The notes below the pieces were generated by a model. It made no database searches. It was not told where the DNA came from and saw only the letters and a list, made by a program, of their open reading frames with translations. Source: Mycolicibacterium peregrinum (GTDB taxonomy: Bacteria > Actinomycetota > Actinomycetes > Mycobacteriales > Mycobacteriaceae). From it: 64,000 nt of DNA. This document shows positions 32,778 through 40,362 of the stretch, piece by piece (the first letter of the stretch is position 1; each line of letters begins with the position of its first letter). The DNA lies in contig NZ_LZSO01000035.1 in assembly GCF_001665785.1 (NCBI RefSeq), positions 121,870 through 185,869 of the forward strand. The letters run 5' to 3'. Position numbers and translations under genes: made by a program.

Positions 32778-33962
32778 CTAGGCGGCTAGCACGGCGGCAA
32801 CCAGGCGATGCAACTCATTGGCTATGCCCGGACGGTTGCGCATGCTTTGGATCTGGGTGATGTCGGTGATCAGCCCGATTGACGCCTGGGCGAGTAGGCG
32901 AGCGTGTGGCACCGAAAGTTCTGGCCGGATCTCGATGATGACGGCGACCCATTCATCGATGTATTCGCGCTCACTCGTCCGGATGGCTTCCTGCGCCTGC
33001 TCCGGCAGATAGGTCAGATCCGCGGCCAGGATGGCAAGGATCGGTTGATGTGGGCCAAGAGCCAGCTCGATGAGGGTGCACGCGATGGTGTCGATCGCTT
33101 CTTGTGGTGTGCTCGCGGCCGGAAGCCGGTGGTTGGTGACATAGTGCAGGCCTTCGGCGCCCCGGTGGAGCACCGCTTGCAGCAGCTCGGCTTTGCCATT
33201 GAAGTATTGGTAGAAGGTTGCGATCGCGGTGTCTGACTCGGCCGCGATCTCCTCGATGCCGACCGCGTGGTAGCTCTTGGCGTGGAACAGTCGAGTGGCG
33301 GTGCTGAGGATGCGTTCGCGTCGCCCCGGCGGGCGTCGGTGCGCCGCGACCGGAAGAGCGGACGTCGTGACGGCACCGTCGAGATCGCACTGCAGGACGT
33401 TTTCGGCCATCGCCTGCAGGATGCGCTTGGCCGCGGCATCTTCGAGTCGCCTACGCGCGGGCCCCACGCTCGAGAAGAGCGCCAATACGCTCCAGGCTCG
33501 TAACTCGGCTTCGCTGCTCGGTTCGCCGCCGTCGCCGAGGCCGAGTGCCTGCACGGTCAGGCGCAGAACACCGTTGAGGCGCAACCGGACCTGGTCCTGC
33601 TCGCTCTCAGCGAGTTGTCGCCGTTCGCGCTTCCACAGCAATACTTCTTCGCGTTCCAGCACCAGGTCGGCCAACTGGGAGAGGAACATCGCCGAGCGCT
33701 CGTTCGGCTCGACGTCGGCCTCCACGGCGTGCATCGCGACCGCTTCAACCGCTGCGAGTTGTTCGGAGATCGCTTGGGCCAGGATGTCATGCTTTTTGCG
33801 GAAGTGGCGGTAGAGGGCGGGGCCGGTGAGGCCGACCGCCGAAGCCACATCGTCCATGCTGACGTTGTGGTAGCCGCGGTCGGTGAACAGACGCGCGGCA
33901 GCCTGCGACAACTGCAGTTTGCGTACCGAACTCCGAGCGTGCTGGCGAACGGGTTGCGCCAC
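32778..33962 (-). CDS. Tandem double-TetR transcriptional regulator
   Basis: A 394-residue protein with two complete TetR units. The first DNA-binding helix-turn-helix is 'AARLFTDRGYHNVSMDDVASAVGLTGPALYRHF' in residues about 21-55 (split here by family knowledge). The second is 'ERILSTATRLFHAKSYHAVG' followed by 'IEEIAAESDTAIATFYQYF' near 210-255. Each is followed by its own helical ligand/dimer domain. The frame is open to an ATG at 34022, but that lies inside the 34004-34045 palindrome; the GTG at 33962 has AGGGAGGAA eight bases upstream. Autoregulation and control of the surrounding lipid genes are likely. Confidence 0.85.
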   Translation of the reverse strand: MAQPVRQHARSSVRKLQLSQAAARLFTDRGYHNVSMDDVASAVGLTGPALYRHFRKKHDILAQAISEQLAAVEAVAMHAVEADVEPNERSAMFLSQLADLVLEREEVLLWKRERRQLAESEQDQVRLRLNGVLRLTVQALGLGDGGEPSSEAELRAWSVLALFSSVGPARRRLEDAAAKRILQAMAENVLQCDLDGAVTTSALPVAAHRRPPGRRERILSTATRLFHAKSYHAVGIEEIAAESDTAIATFYQYFNGKAELLQAVLHRGAEGLHYVTNHRLPAASTPQEAIDTIACTLIELALGPHQPILAILAADLTYLPEQAQEAIRTSEREYIDEWVAVIIEIRPELSVPHARLLAQASIGLITDITQIQSMRNRPGIANELHRLVAAVLAA

Positions 33963-34003
33963 GTCGGCGTTCCTCCCTTTTCTGCCATTCGGCGGGTGCG
34001 CGG

Positions 34004-34045
34004 TCCTGGAAGAGTGAACCATAATTATAGTTCACTCTTCCAGGA
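34004..34045. promoter_or_regulatory. 42-bp palindromic operator over the double-TetR promoter
   Basis: Perfect 16-bp arms (TCCTGGAAGAGTGAAC and its complement) flank a 10-bp AT-rich centre. On the minus strand the centre contains TATAAT (34029-34024), a perfect -10 box, about 60 nt before the GTG start at 33962. Binding by the encoded regulator would block its own promoter. Confidence 0.8.
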
Positions 34046-34077
34046 TCAGTTGAGCACCGCTCGGCTGTACGCGCCGG

Positions 34078-34494
34078 TCAGGCGATGGCGACGACGGCTT
34101 CGCCGCTGAGCGTCACCGTCCCGTCCGACAGGGTGATCTTCACCTCGACGGTGGCGCGCTTCTCGCCGTCCACCTCGTCGATGCTGACCACCGTTCCGGT
34201 ACACGTCGGTTGGGCGAGAACCGGAGTGATAGCGGTGAAACGCGTGCTCAGCGTGCGCAGTTCTGACTGTGGAACCCACGAGGTGACCAGTCGGCCCAGG
34301 TATGCCATCGACAGCATGCCGTGGGCGAATACGTCGTCGAAGCCGGCTGCCCTGGCCGCGTCGATGTCGACGTGAACCGGGTTGTGGTCACCCGAGGCGC
34401 CGGCGAACAACGCCAGCGTGGTCCGGGAGATGGGCGCAACGACCAAGGGCGGCAGTTCGGTTCCGGCCTGGACGTCGGCGATATCGGTGGTCAT
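34078..34494 (-). CDS. MaoC-like hot-dog dehydratase/hydratase
   Basis: A 138-residue hot-dog-fold protein with the MaoC hydratase motif 'FAGASGDHNPVHVDIDAARAAGFDDVFAHG' spread over residues 30-59, containing the catalytic Asp and His. It probably forms a heterodimer with the product of the upstream gene (ATGA overlap at 34491) to hydrate a bulky enoyl-CoA, as heteromeric MaoC pairs do for steroid side chains in mycobacteria. It is the last gene of the thiolase-MaoC-MaoC operon. Confidence 0.82.
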   Translation of the reverse strand: MTTDIADVQAGTELPPLVVAPISRTTLALFAGASGDHNPVHVDIDAARAAGFDDVFAHGMLSMAYLGRLVTSWVPQSELRTLSTRFTAITPVLAQPTCTGTVVSIDEVDGEKRATVEVKITLSDGTVTLSGEAVVAIA

Positions 34495-34940
34495 GAAGGC
34501 ACCCCATTCCGGATGACGGACACGCTTTCCATCTCGGCGACGAGTTCGCCGCCCGATGTGAGCTGGGAGCGGCGCACCAGAAACTCCAAGGCGCCGTTCT
34601 TCTTTGAGAAGTAGTCGGTGAACTCTGCGGTCAGCGAGAGCTGGTCCCCGGCGTGCACATCACGGTGATAGGTGAACTTCTGCTCGCCGTGCAGCACGGC
34701 CGACACATCCACCCCGTTGGCCTCCAGCACCCCCAAGGTGTTGGAGTGCTCGAGATCGAGCCCGAACACAAACGTGGCGGGGGCGAGCAGGTCGGAGTGA
34801 CCCGCTGCCCGGGCGGCCTCGACGTCGAAGTAGACCGGATCGGTCTCGCCAATAGCCCTGGCGAACATGGCAACCCGGCCACGCTCTACGTCCACGGTAC
34901 TTTCTGGCCATTGATAGCCCTTGAGGGATTCGGCGCTCAT
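34491..34940 (-). CDS. MaoC-like (FAS1-type N-terminal) dehydratase subunit
   Basis: A 149-residue hot-dog protein of the 'MaoC N-terminal/FAS1-like dehydratase' type: 'DVERGRVAMFARAIGETDPVYFDVEAARAAGHSDLLAPATF' in its first half, then 'LHGEQKFTYHRDVHAGDQL'. It lacks the full catalytic Asp-His motif of its partner, as expected for the non-catalytic half of a heterodimer. The ATG at 34940 has GAGAGGA upstream and overlaps the thiolase stop (ATGA); its own stop overlaps the next gene in the same way. Confidence 0.82.
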   Translation of the reverse strand: MSAESLKGYQWPESTVDVERGRVAMFARAIGETDPVYFDVEAARAAGHSDLLAPATFVFGLDLEHSNTLGVLEANGVDVSAVLHGEQKFTYHRDVHAGDQLSLTAEFTDYFSKKNGALEFLVRRSQLTSGGELVAEMESVSVIRNGVPS

Positions 34941-36127
34941 CGGGCCGTCCTCTCGTACAGGGTGACAACACAGGCTCCGCCGAGGCCCAGGTTGTGCTGC
35001 AGCGCTAGCTGCGCACCTTCGACCTGGCGCTCGCCGGCCTGGCCGCGCAGTTGCCAGACCAGTTCGGCGCATTGCGCCAGTCCGGTGGCGCCCAACGGGT
35101 GTCCCTTCGACAACAGGCCGCCGGACGGGTTGGTCACCACGCGGCCACCGTAGGTGTTGTCGCCGTCGAGGATGAACTTCTCGGCGGTGCCTTCGGGAGT
35201 CAGACCGAGGGCTTCGTAGGTGATCAGCTCGTTGGTGGTGAAGCAGTCATGCAACTCGACCACCGGAATATCCTCGGGCCCAACGCCGGCCGCCTCGTAC
35301 ACGTCGTTCGCCGCCTTCGCGGACATGTCATAGCCCACGACACGGCGCATGTCGTCGCCGTCGTAGGCGCCGGGCAGATCGGTCACCAGGGACTGCGCCC
35401 GGATGTGCACAGTCTGGTCGATGCCGTGGGCGGCGGCGAACTCGTCGCTGCATACGATCGCCGCGGCTGCACCGCAGGTGGGCGGGCAGCACTGCAGGCG
35501 GGTGAGCGGGCCCCAGATGGTGGGGGAGTCCATCACCTGCTCGAGGCTGACCGGGTCGCGGAACACCGCGAACGGATTGCGCGCGGCGTGCTGACGGGCC
35601 TTGACCGAAATGCGGCCGAACGTCTCGGGTTTGGTGCCGAAGCGTTCCATGTGCGCGACGCCGGCTCCGCCGAACAGCTGCGCTGCCATCGGCGCCTGCG
35701 GGTCGGCACCGGGACGGCCCGCCGCCACTTCCTCGAACTTGCCGGTGGAACTGGGCCGGTCATCCCACACCGCGGCCAGCGCACCCGGGCGCATCTGCTC
35801 GAAGCCGAGGGCCAGAACGCATTCCGCTGCGCCCGAGGCCACCGCCTGCCGGGCCAGCCACAGTGCCGACGATCCGGTGGAGCAGTTGTTGTTGACGTTG
35901 AGCACCGGAATGCCGGACAGCCCCAGGTGATACAACGTGGCCTGTCCGGAGGTTGAGTCACCGTAGACGTAGCCGACGTAGGCCTGCTCGACCTTGGAGT
36001 AGTCGACTCCGGCATCGGCGAGCGCCGAGCGGGCAGCGTTGGCGCCCATCTCCTGATAATCCGCACTCTTGCCCGGTTTGGCGAAGGGGGTCATCCCGAC
36101 CCCTGCGATACATACGGCGCGACCCAT
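34937..36127 (-). CDS. Thiolase-family lipid-transfer protein (SCP-x/Ltp type)
   Basis: A 396-residue thiolase-like protein of the Ltp/SCP-x type. The Cys82 motif is 'NVNNNCSTGSSALWLAR', with 'VVELHDCFTTNELITYEALG' and 'GGLLSKGHPLGATGLAQ' supplying the His residues. Relatives act as thiolases on branched or steroid side-chain CoA esters, or as retro-aldolases when paired with a DUF35 or MaoC-type partner. It heads an operon with two MaoC genes, which fits side-chain or ring-fragment degradation. The ATG at 36127 is preferred (AAGGG five bases upstream) over a GTG at 36133. Confidence 0.85.
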   Translation of the reverse strand: MGRAVCIAGVGMTPFAKPGKSADYQEMGANAARSALADAGVDYSKVEQAYVGYVYGDSTSGQATLYHLGLSGIPVLNVNNNCSTGSSALWLARQAVASGAAECVLALGFEQMRPGALAAVWDDRPSSTGKFEEVAAGRPGADPQAPMAAQLFGGAGVAHMERFGTKPETFGRISVKARQHAARNPFAVFRDPVSLEQVMDSPTIWGPLTRLQCCPPTCGAAAAIVCSDEFAAAHGIDQTVHIRAQSLVTDLPGAYDGDDMRRVVGYDMSAKAANDVYEAAGVGPEDIPVVELHDCFTTNELITYEALGLTPEGTAEKFILDGDNTYGGRVVTNPSGGLLSKGHPLGATGLAQCAELVWQLRGQAGERQVEGAQLALQHNLGLGGACVVTLYERTAR

Positions 36128-36143
36128 ATTCACCCTTACTAAT

Positions 36144-36157
36144 TGCGAAGTAACTAG
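36144..36157 (-). promoter_or_regulatory. Repeated motif in the thiolase operon leader
   Basis: On the minus strand this reads CTAGTTACTTCGCA, a 12-of-14 match to 30302-30315. It lies between the -10 box and the start codon, a typical repressor position. Confidence 0.4.
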
Positions 36158-36168
36158 AATGAAAAATA

Positions 36169-36198
36169 ACTATAGGTCTGTTTACGTGTGCTGTGCAA
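36169..36198 (-). promoter_or_regulatory. Promoter of the thiolase-MaoC-MaoC operon
   Basis: Minus-strand -35 TTGCAC (36198-36193) and -10 TATAGT (36174-36169) are separated by 18 bp, leaving about 35 nt of leader before the ATG. Confidence 0.5.
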
Positions 36199-36263
36199 CC
36201 AAAGCCGTCGCCGAACTGCTGATATTGGCGATAACTATCGGGTCGATGGTCAGGTATGCAAAA

Positions 36264-36293
36264 ACGGCCGCGGCGTCGATTCGCCGCGGCCGT
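36264..36293 (-). terminator. Rho-independent terminator after the SDR gene
   Basis: A perfect 12-bp GC-rich stem (ACGGCCGCGGCG) with a 6-nt loop is followed on the minus strand by TTTTT. It lies 15 nt past the SDR stop codon. Confidence 0.9.
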
Positions 36294-36307
36294 CAGTTGT
36301 GAAGGAG

Positions 36308-37093
36308 CTAGGCAGGGGAGCCGCTGACCTCGGCAGACCGCCCGAAGTGGGCATGCACATTCGGGTAGCGCATCATGTGAGCGCCGCCGTTGAGGTCGAG
36401 CACCTCACCGGTGACCCATTGCGCCTGAGCGAGATACAACACGGCTGCGGCGACTTCCTCCGGGGTGCCGGGCCGCCCCAGCGGAATGTTCTCGACGTAT
36501 TCACTTTCTACCCCGTCGACGCCGAGAGCTCCTGAGGTCAGCGGGGTGTGCACCAGGCCGGGGGCAACGGCGTTGACGCGCACCCGCGGGGCCAGTTCCA
36601 GCGCGGCGACCTGGGTCAACATCGACAGGCCGGCCTTGGCGGAGCAGTAGGCGCTCATGCCGATGGCGGGCTGGCGGGCATTGAGCGAGCTCAACGAGAT
36701 GATCGCGCCGCCATCGGCGATGTGTCGGGCGGCGTGCTGGATGACCAGGAAGGCTCCGGTGAGGCACACGTCGACAACCCGGCGGAACTTGGCCACCGGC
36801 AGCTCGGTCACCAGACCCAAGGCGGTGATGCCCGGGCAGTTGACGGCAATCTCGAATCGTCCGGGCCTCTGCGTCACCGTATCGAAAAACGTTGCGACAC
36901 TGTCCTCATCGGAGACGTCGACCGCCTCGGCGGCGTGGTTGCCGGCGCCGAGCTGATCGATCACGGCATTGGCCGCGTCCAGTTTACGGTCGCCGATCAC
37001 CACCGAGTAACCGTGACCGGCCAGCGTGCGAGCGGTTGCTGCGCCGATACCCGACGCCCCGCCGACCACGACGGCATACGAATTCTCGCTCAA
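36308..37093 (-). CDS. Short-chain dehydrogenase/reductase
   Basis: A 261-residue classical SDR with the cofactor loop 'VVVGGASGIGAATA' near the N-terminus, 'NCPGITALG' in place of the NNAG motif, a catalytic Ser in 'ISLSSLNARQ' and the YxxxK in 'SAYCSAKAG'. The frame is open upstream, but a TTG at 37093 with GAGGAG six bases before it gives a normal SDR N-terminus and is chosen. It probably oxidises a 3-hydroxy or alcohol intermediate of the pathway. A terminator with a T-run follows. Confidence 0.85.
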   Translation of the reverse strand: MSENSYAVVVGGASGIGAATARTLAGHGYSVVIGDRKLDAANAVIDQLGAGNHAAEAVDVSDEDSVATFFDTVTQRPGRFEIAVNCPGITALGLVTELPVAKFRRVVDVCLTGAFLVIQHAARHIADGGAIISLSSLNARQPAIGMSAYCSAKAGLSMLTQVAALELAPRVRVNAVAPGLVHTPLTSGALGVDGVESEYVENIPLGRPGTPEEVAAAVLYLAQAQWVTGEVLDLNGGAHMMRYPNVHAHFGRSAEVSGSPA

Positions 37094-37417
37094 CGGTGAC
37101 TCCTCTGTGGATGACGCATTCGGTGCCTGGGTTCGCCTGCGGGCGCGCGAATCCGGCCGGCGGCGGCCCAGCCAAGAGCGTCTTGTTAATTTCAGTTCTA
37201 CCATAGCCTGGCGGGTGTGCCATCAGGGGAGCGATGAACGGCGACGTGTCCGGCAGCGGTCTACCTCGTGGAAGCCGGCACGTGGTCAGGCCCGTGGCAT
37301 CATCGGCACGAGCGCGGGATGCGGCAGCACGCCCGAGGCGCCGATCGATCCGAGGGGGCTGCCCCACATCCACTTGGTCCGTTGGTCCGGTCGGCGGCCG
37401 GCGAGGTCGCGCGGTGC
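37094..37417. other. Intergenic stretch upstream of the SDR gene and the pseudogene
   Basis: No gene with family support was found here. It should contain the leftward SDR promoter; a TTGTTAATTT segment near 37184-37193 is the only clearly AT-rich patch. Short open frames on both strands have no RBS and no recognised motif. Confidence 0.4.
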
Positions 37418-37626
37418 CCAGGCTCGCAGCCTGGCTTCGACAGCACGATCCGCGATCTGGAATCGTGTGGATACACCGCTCAAGTCAACTGGCCCAACGG
37501 ATTCGGCAGCAAGCCTCTGTCGGGGTGCTGGGTGACCGGCGTCGACAATCCTGGTACTCAGACGTCGGTCCGACGACGTTCGTCACGGTCTACGTCGACG
37601 GCCCGTGCCCCAATCACGACTACTGA
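37418..37626 (+). pseudogene. Frameshifted remnant of a small secreted mycobacterial protein
   Basis: In one frame the sequence gives 'GFDSTIRDLESCGYTAQVNW' and then 'PLSGCWVTGVDNPG'. The continuation 'GPTTFVTVYVDGPCPNHDY' and the stop lie in the neighbouring frame. Joined, they match the C-terminal 60-70 residues of a common family of small secreted mycobacterial proteins ending in 'TVYVDxxCP'. A shift near 37555-37570 breaks the frame, and the signal peptide is not found upstream. It is either a decayed gene or a sequencing indel in a 5'-truncated copy. Confidence 0.55.
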
Positions 37627-37631
37627 GCGGT

Positions 37632-37690
37632 TATGGACTGACCGGCATCGTCGTCACCGGCGACCCGCCGTAACTGCCGCTCCCGGAGCC
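37632..37690 (-). repeat. Duplicated 3' end of the DUF7159-type gene
   Basis: The 39 bp at 37632-37670 match 38315-38353 with two mismatches, and on the minus strand encode 'GGSPVTTMPVSP' plus a stop, like the end 'GGSPVTTMLVSP' of the gene at 38314. The rest of the gene is absent. The OsmC gene lies between the two copies. Confidence 0.65.
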
Positions 37691-37702
37691 ACTACCGCAG
37701 TC

Positions 37703-38215
37703 CTACCGCGTCTGCAGGACCGTCGTCACCTTGGTGGGATTGCGCGTCAGGTCCAGCACCGGGCAGTGCGCATCGGCGGCTTCCTGCAGCTCGCGGTAGC
37801 GTTCCGGAGTTTCGGGCCCAGTGATCGTCACCGCCACCCGCACTTCACCGAAGCCGGCGCGGACCGTGTCGTCAAACCCGAAAAAGCCCCGAACGTCGAG
37901 GTCGCCCTCGGCGCGAGCAGTGATGTCGTCTACCTGGATGCCCAGCTTCTCGGCCCAGAACCGCAGCGTGACGATCTGGCACGACACCAGCGACGCCAGG
38001 TAGTACTCAACGGGATTCGGGGCCTTGTTCTCCCCACCGAGCGCCGGCGGTTCATCGACCTCGACGCGATACTTGCCGAGGCTGACGGTGCTCGCCACCG
38101 CATCGTGGGCGTTCGCCGAAGCACGAAAAACTACCTGTGCCTTTGCGGTGTCAGCCGTGACCGCTTCGTGGGTCGCTGCGATCACGCCGCCCAGTTGATT
38201 CGTCGATGTCGTCAC
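37703..38215 (-). CDS. OsmC/Ohr-family peroxidase-like protein
   Basis: A 170-residue OsmC-fold protein. Its two conserved Cys are in 'LASLVSCQIVTLRFWAEKLG' and 'ADAHCPVLDLT', the pair used for reduction of organic hydroperoxides in Ohr/OsmC proteins. 'GGENKAPNPVEYYLASL' matches the family's substrate-side helix. It probably protects against organic peroxides or fatty-acid hydroperoxides; a YhfA-like role is possible. It is flanked by the two copies of the DUF7159 3' repeat. Confidence 0.85.
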   Translation of the reverse strand: MTTSTNQLGGVIAATHEAVTADTAKAQVVFRASANAHDAVASTVSLGKYRVEVDEPPALGGENKAPNPVEYYLASLVSCQIVTLRFWAEKLGIQVDDITARAEGDLDVRGFFGFDDTVRAGFGEVRVAVTITGPETPERYRELQEAADAHCPVLDLTRNPTKVTTVLQTR

Positions 38216-38313
38216 AGTTGGCAGATGTTAGCCGTCGGTGCCCGTGCGTCACTACATACCGTCAGCATGAGCCAAACCGGTAGCGACCGCGGCCCCTCGA
38301 CGTTGAACCTCGG

Positions 38314-40179
38314 CTATGGACTGACCAGCATCGTCGTCACCGGCGAGCCGCCGGAACCGCTCCCCGTGCTGCCGCTCCCGCGACCGAAGAGCCCGCCGCT
38401 GGACGAGTCACCCCCGTACGACCCACGGCTGGACGACGAGCCACCTCCGAACGGGGAGTCGCCACCAAACGGCGACTGCGGGGCGACCGTAGTCACCGGC
38501 GCCTGGTACGTGGGCTGCTCGACCGGTGCCGTGTAGGTCGGCACGGTGTGCGTCGGCACCTCGACCGGAGGCACGGTCTCCTGAGCGGACGTGTGGGTCG
38601 GCGCCACCGTGGTGGTCGGTGGCGCGGTGGTGGTCGGTGGTGCGGTCGTCGTGGGTGGCGCCGTGGTGGTGGGCGGTGCCGTTGTCGTGGGTGGCGCCGT
38701 GGTCGTCGTCGGCGGTGCCGTGGTGGTGGTCGGGGGAGCCGTCGTGGTCGTGGGCGGCGAAGTAGTGGTCGTCGGTGGCGCCGTGGTGGTGGTCGGCGGG
38801 GTCCACGTCGGCACCGTCGGCCATACGACCGGTGGAAGCGGGATCGGAACGGGCACCGGAATCGGGATGGGCACCGGCGCGGGCGGAGCGACCGGGGGGG
38901 GAGCCGGCTGGACCGGTGGCGCGACCGGTGGGGCCACTGGAGGAACCTGGTTGCCCGGCTGGTTGCCGGTGTCCTGGCGCACCTTGGGTGCTGCCGGAGC
39001 AGCGGGCGGTGGGGTCAGCACCGAGACGGGCAGCGCCACCGGATCCGGCTCGTGCGGGACCGGCGGAAGGTAATTGCCGGGCACCGTCGCCGCCTGCTCG
39101 GTGGGCGCAGGCTGGGCGCGCACGTCGGCTGTGGGCCGGACGTTGATCGCGACCGCGGTGGCCAGCGTGGCGAAGCTCACCACGACGAAGGCCAGGGCGC
39201 TGCCCATCAGCAGCATCCGTGGCGGCGGCGGTGCGATGACGGTCGTGTAGTCGGGGTCATCCTCCTGCTCGGGGATGAACTCGTTGACCGCGTCCATCGG
39301 CATCTCGTCGGCCCACGGTTGGTCCTCGGGGTCCTGTGAGTACGCCAGATCCGGTCCGACGGCGGCGGAATCGGGGGCAGGTGCCATCTGGGTGGCCTCG
39401 GCGGCAGCAGCCATCGGTGCCATCTGGGTGGCGTCCGAAGCCGGTGCCATCTGCGTGGCATCCGAAGCCGCGGGAGCCATCTGGGTGGCATCCTGTGGCA
39501 CACCGACGACGGGCGCCATCTGGGTGGACGCACTCGCCGGCGCGAGGTCGTCGACCAACTGCGCCGCACCCCGGGCGATGGCATAGCCCGCATCCGGTGC
39601 CACCTCGACCGGTGCGGTCGAACGAAGCTCTGCCGCAACAGAATCAAGATCGAGTCGCTGTCCGACCAGCAGCACGCGGGTGGGGGCTTCGTCGGCGGAC
39701 ACCCGCTTGAGCACTGCCGCGCACGCGGCGGCGGCCCCGGCGGTGCCGATCGGGATGGTGGCCAACGTCGAGCTCGGCGCGGCATCCTCTTCGCCGACCA
39801 CGGTCAGTGACACGGTGTCATCGTCGGCCACCAGCAATGCGGCGTCGGCGCCCACACTGCGGGCCAGGGCAGCGGCGGCCTCGGCTTCTGCCACCACCTC
39901 GACGTTCGGCACTCCGGCGTCGAGCACGGTCTGGCGCAGCGTGTCGGCGGCCGATTCGTCGGGCAGGCACAGTCGGGTCGCGGCCACCTGGTTGCCCGAC
40001 TCGGTCACCGCGCGGTAGGTGCCGATGATGGTCTCGGCAAGCTCCGACATCTCGGCCACGAAGTCATCGGGCAGGTCGAGCGCGTACTGATCCAGAACCT
40101 GGCCGCCGCTCGCGGGCGATCCGATCATGGCCAAGCGCGCCACACGCCCGGTGACCGCCACCCCGAGGACTACGTCCAC
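38314..40179 (-). CDS. DUF7159-type membrane protein with TQMAP repeats and a TTTTAPP-rich exterior
   Basis: A 621-residue protein. Residues 1-210 ('VDVVLGVAVTGRVARLAM' onward) form a domain resembling an actin/Hsp70-type nucleotidase half, shared with the protein at 49717. Five TQMAP repeats follow (encoded at 39380-39532), then an acidic stretch, 'YTTVIAPPPPR' and one membrane segment (about 328-348). The outside part is Pro-rich, with many TTTTAPP repeats (38600-38810) and a Gly/Ser tail. The GTG at 40179 has AAGGAGAA upstream and is preferred over an ATG at 40203. Function unknown; the repeated Thr sites could be kinase targets. Confidence 0.7.
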   Translation of the reverse strand: MDVVLGVAVTGRVARLAMIGSPASGGQVLDQYALDLPDDFVAEMSELAETIIGTYRAVTESGNQVAATRLCLPDESAADTLRQTVLDAGVPNVEVVAEAEAAAALARSVGADAALLVADDDTVSLTVVGEEDAAPSSTLATIPIGTAGAAAACAAVLKRVSADEAPTRVLLVGQRLDLDSVAAELRSTAPVEVAPDAGYAIARGAAQLVDDLAPASASTQMAPVVGVPQDATQMAPAASDATQMAPASDATQMAPMAAAAEATQMAPAPDSAAVGPDLAYSQDPEDQPWADEMPMDAVNEFIPEQEDDPDYTTVIAPPPPRMLLMGSALAFVVVSFATLATAVAINVRPTADVRAQPAPTEQAATVPGNYLPPVPHEPDPVALPVSVLTPPPAAPAAPKVRQDTGNQPGNQVPPVAPPVAPPVQPAPPPVAPPAPVPIPIPVPVPIPLPPVVWPTVPTWTPPTTTTAPPTTTTSPPTTTTAPPTTTTAPPTTTTAPPTTTAPPTTTAPPTTTAPPTTTAPPTTTVAPTHTSAQETVPPVEVPTHTVPTYTAPVEQPTYQAPVTTVAPQSPFGGDSPFGGGSSSSRGSYGGDSSSGGLFGRGSGSTGSGSGGSPVTTMLVSP

Positions 40180-40362
40180 GGTTCTTCTCCTTGCTTTGTG
40201 CATGTTGTACGGGCCCCGACGGACAAATCCAAGCTACCGCACAGCCACGGCCTACCTTGGTGGCCGAACGACCGCGGCCGCCAGCACTGCTTGTGCGCCG
40301 GAGCAAAAGTGAGCACGCTGGTTGGGTCCGTTGCGATGTCACTCATAGAGAGGAATCGGTAC

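Noticed and set aside
37286..37483. 65-codon minus-strand frame ending 'GASGVLPHPALVPMMPRA'
   Set aside because: It overlaps the secreted-protein pseudogene on the other strand, has no start with an RBS and no recognised family.
38600..38810. Short tandem GGTGGTCGT-like DNA repeats as a minisatellite or CRISPR
   Set aside because: They encode the TTTTAPP array in frame inside the DUF7159-type protein; there are no unique spacers.
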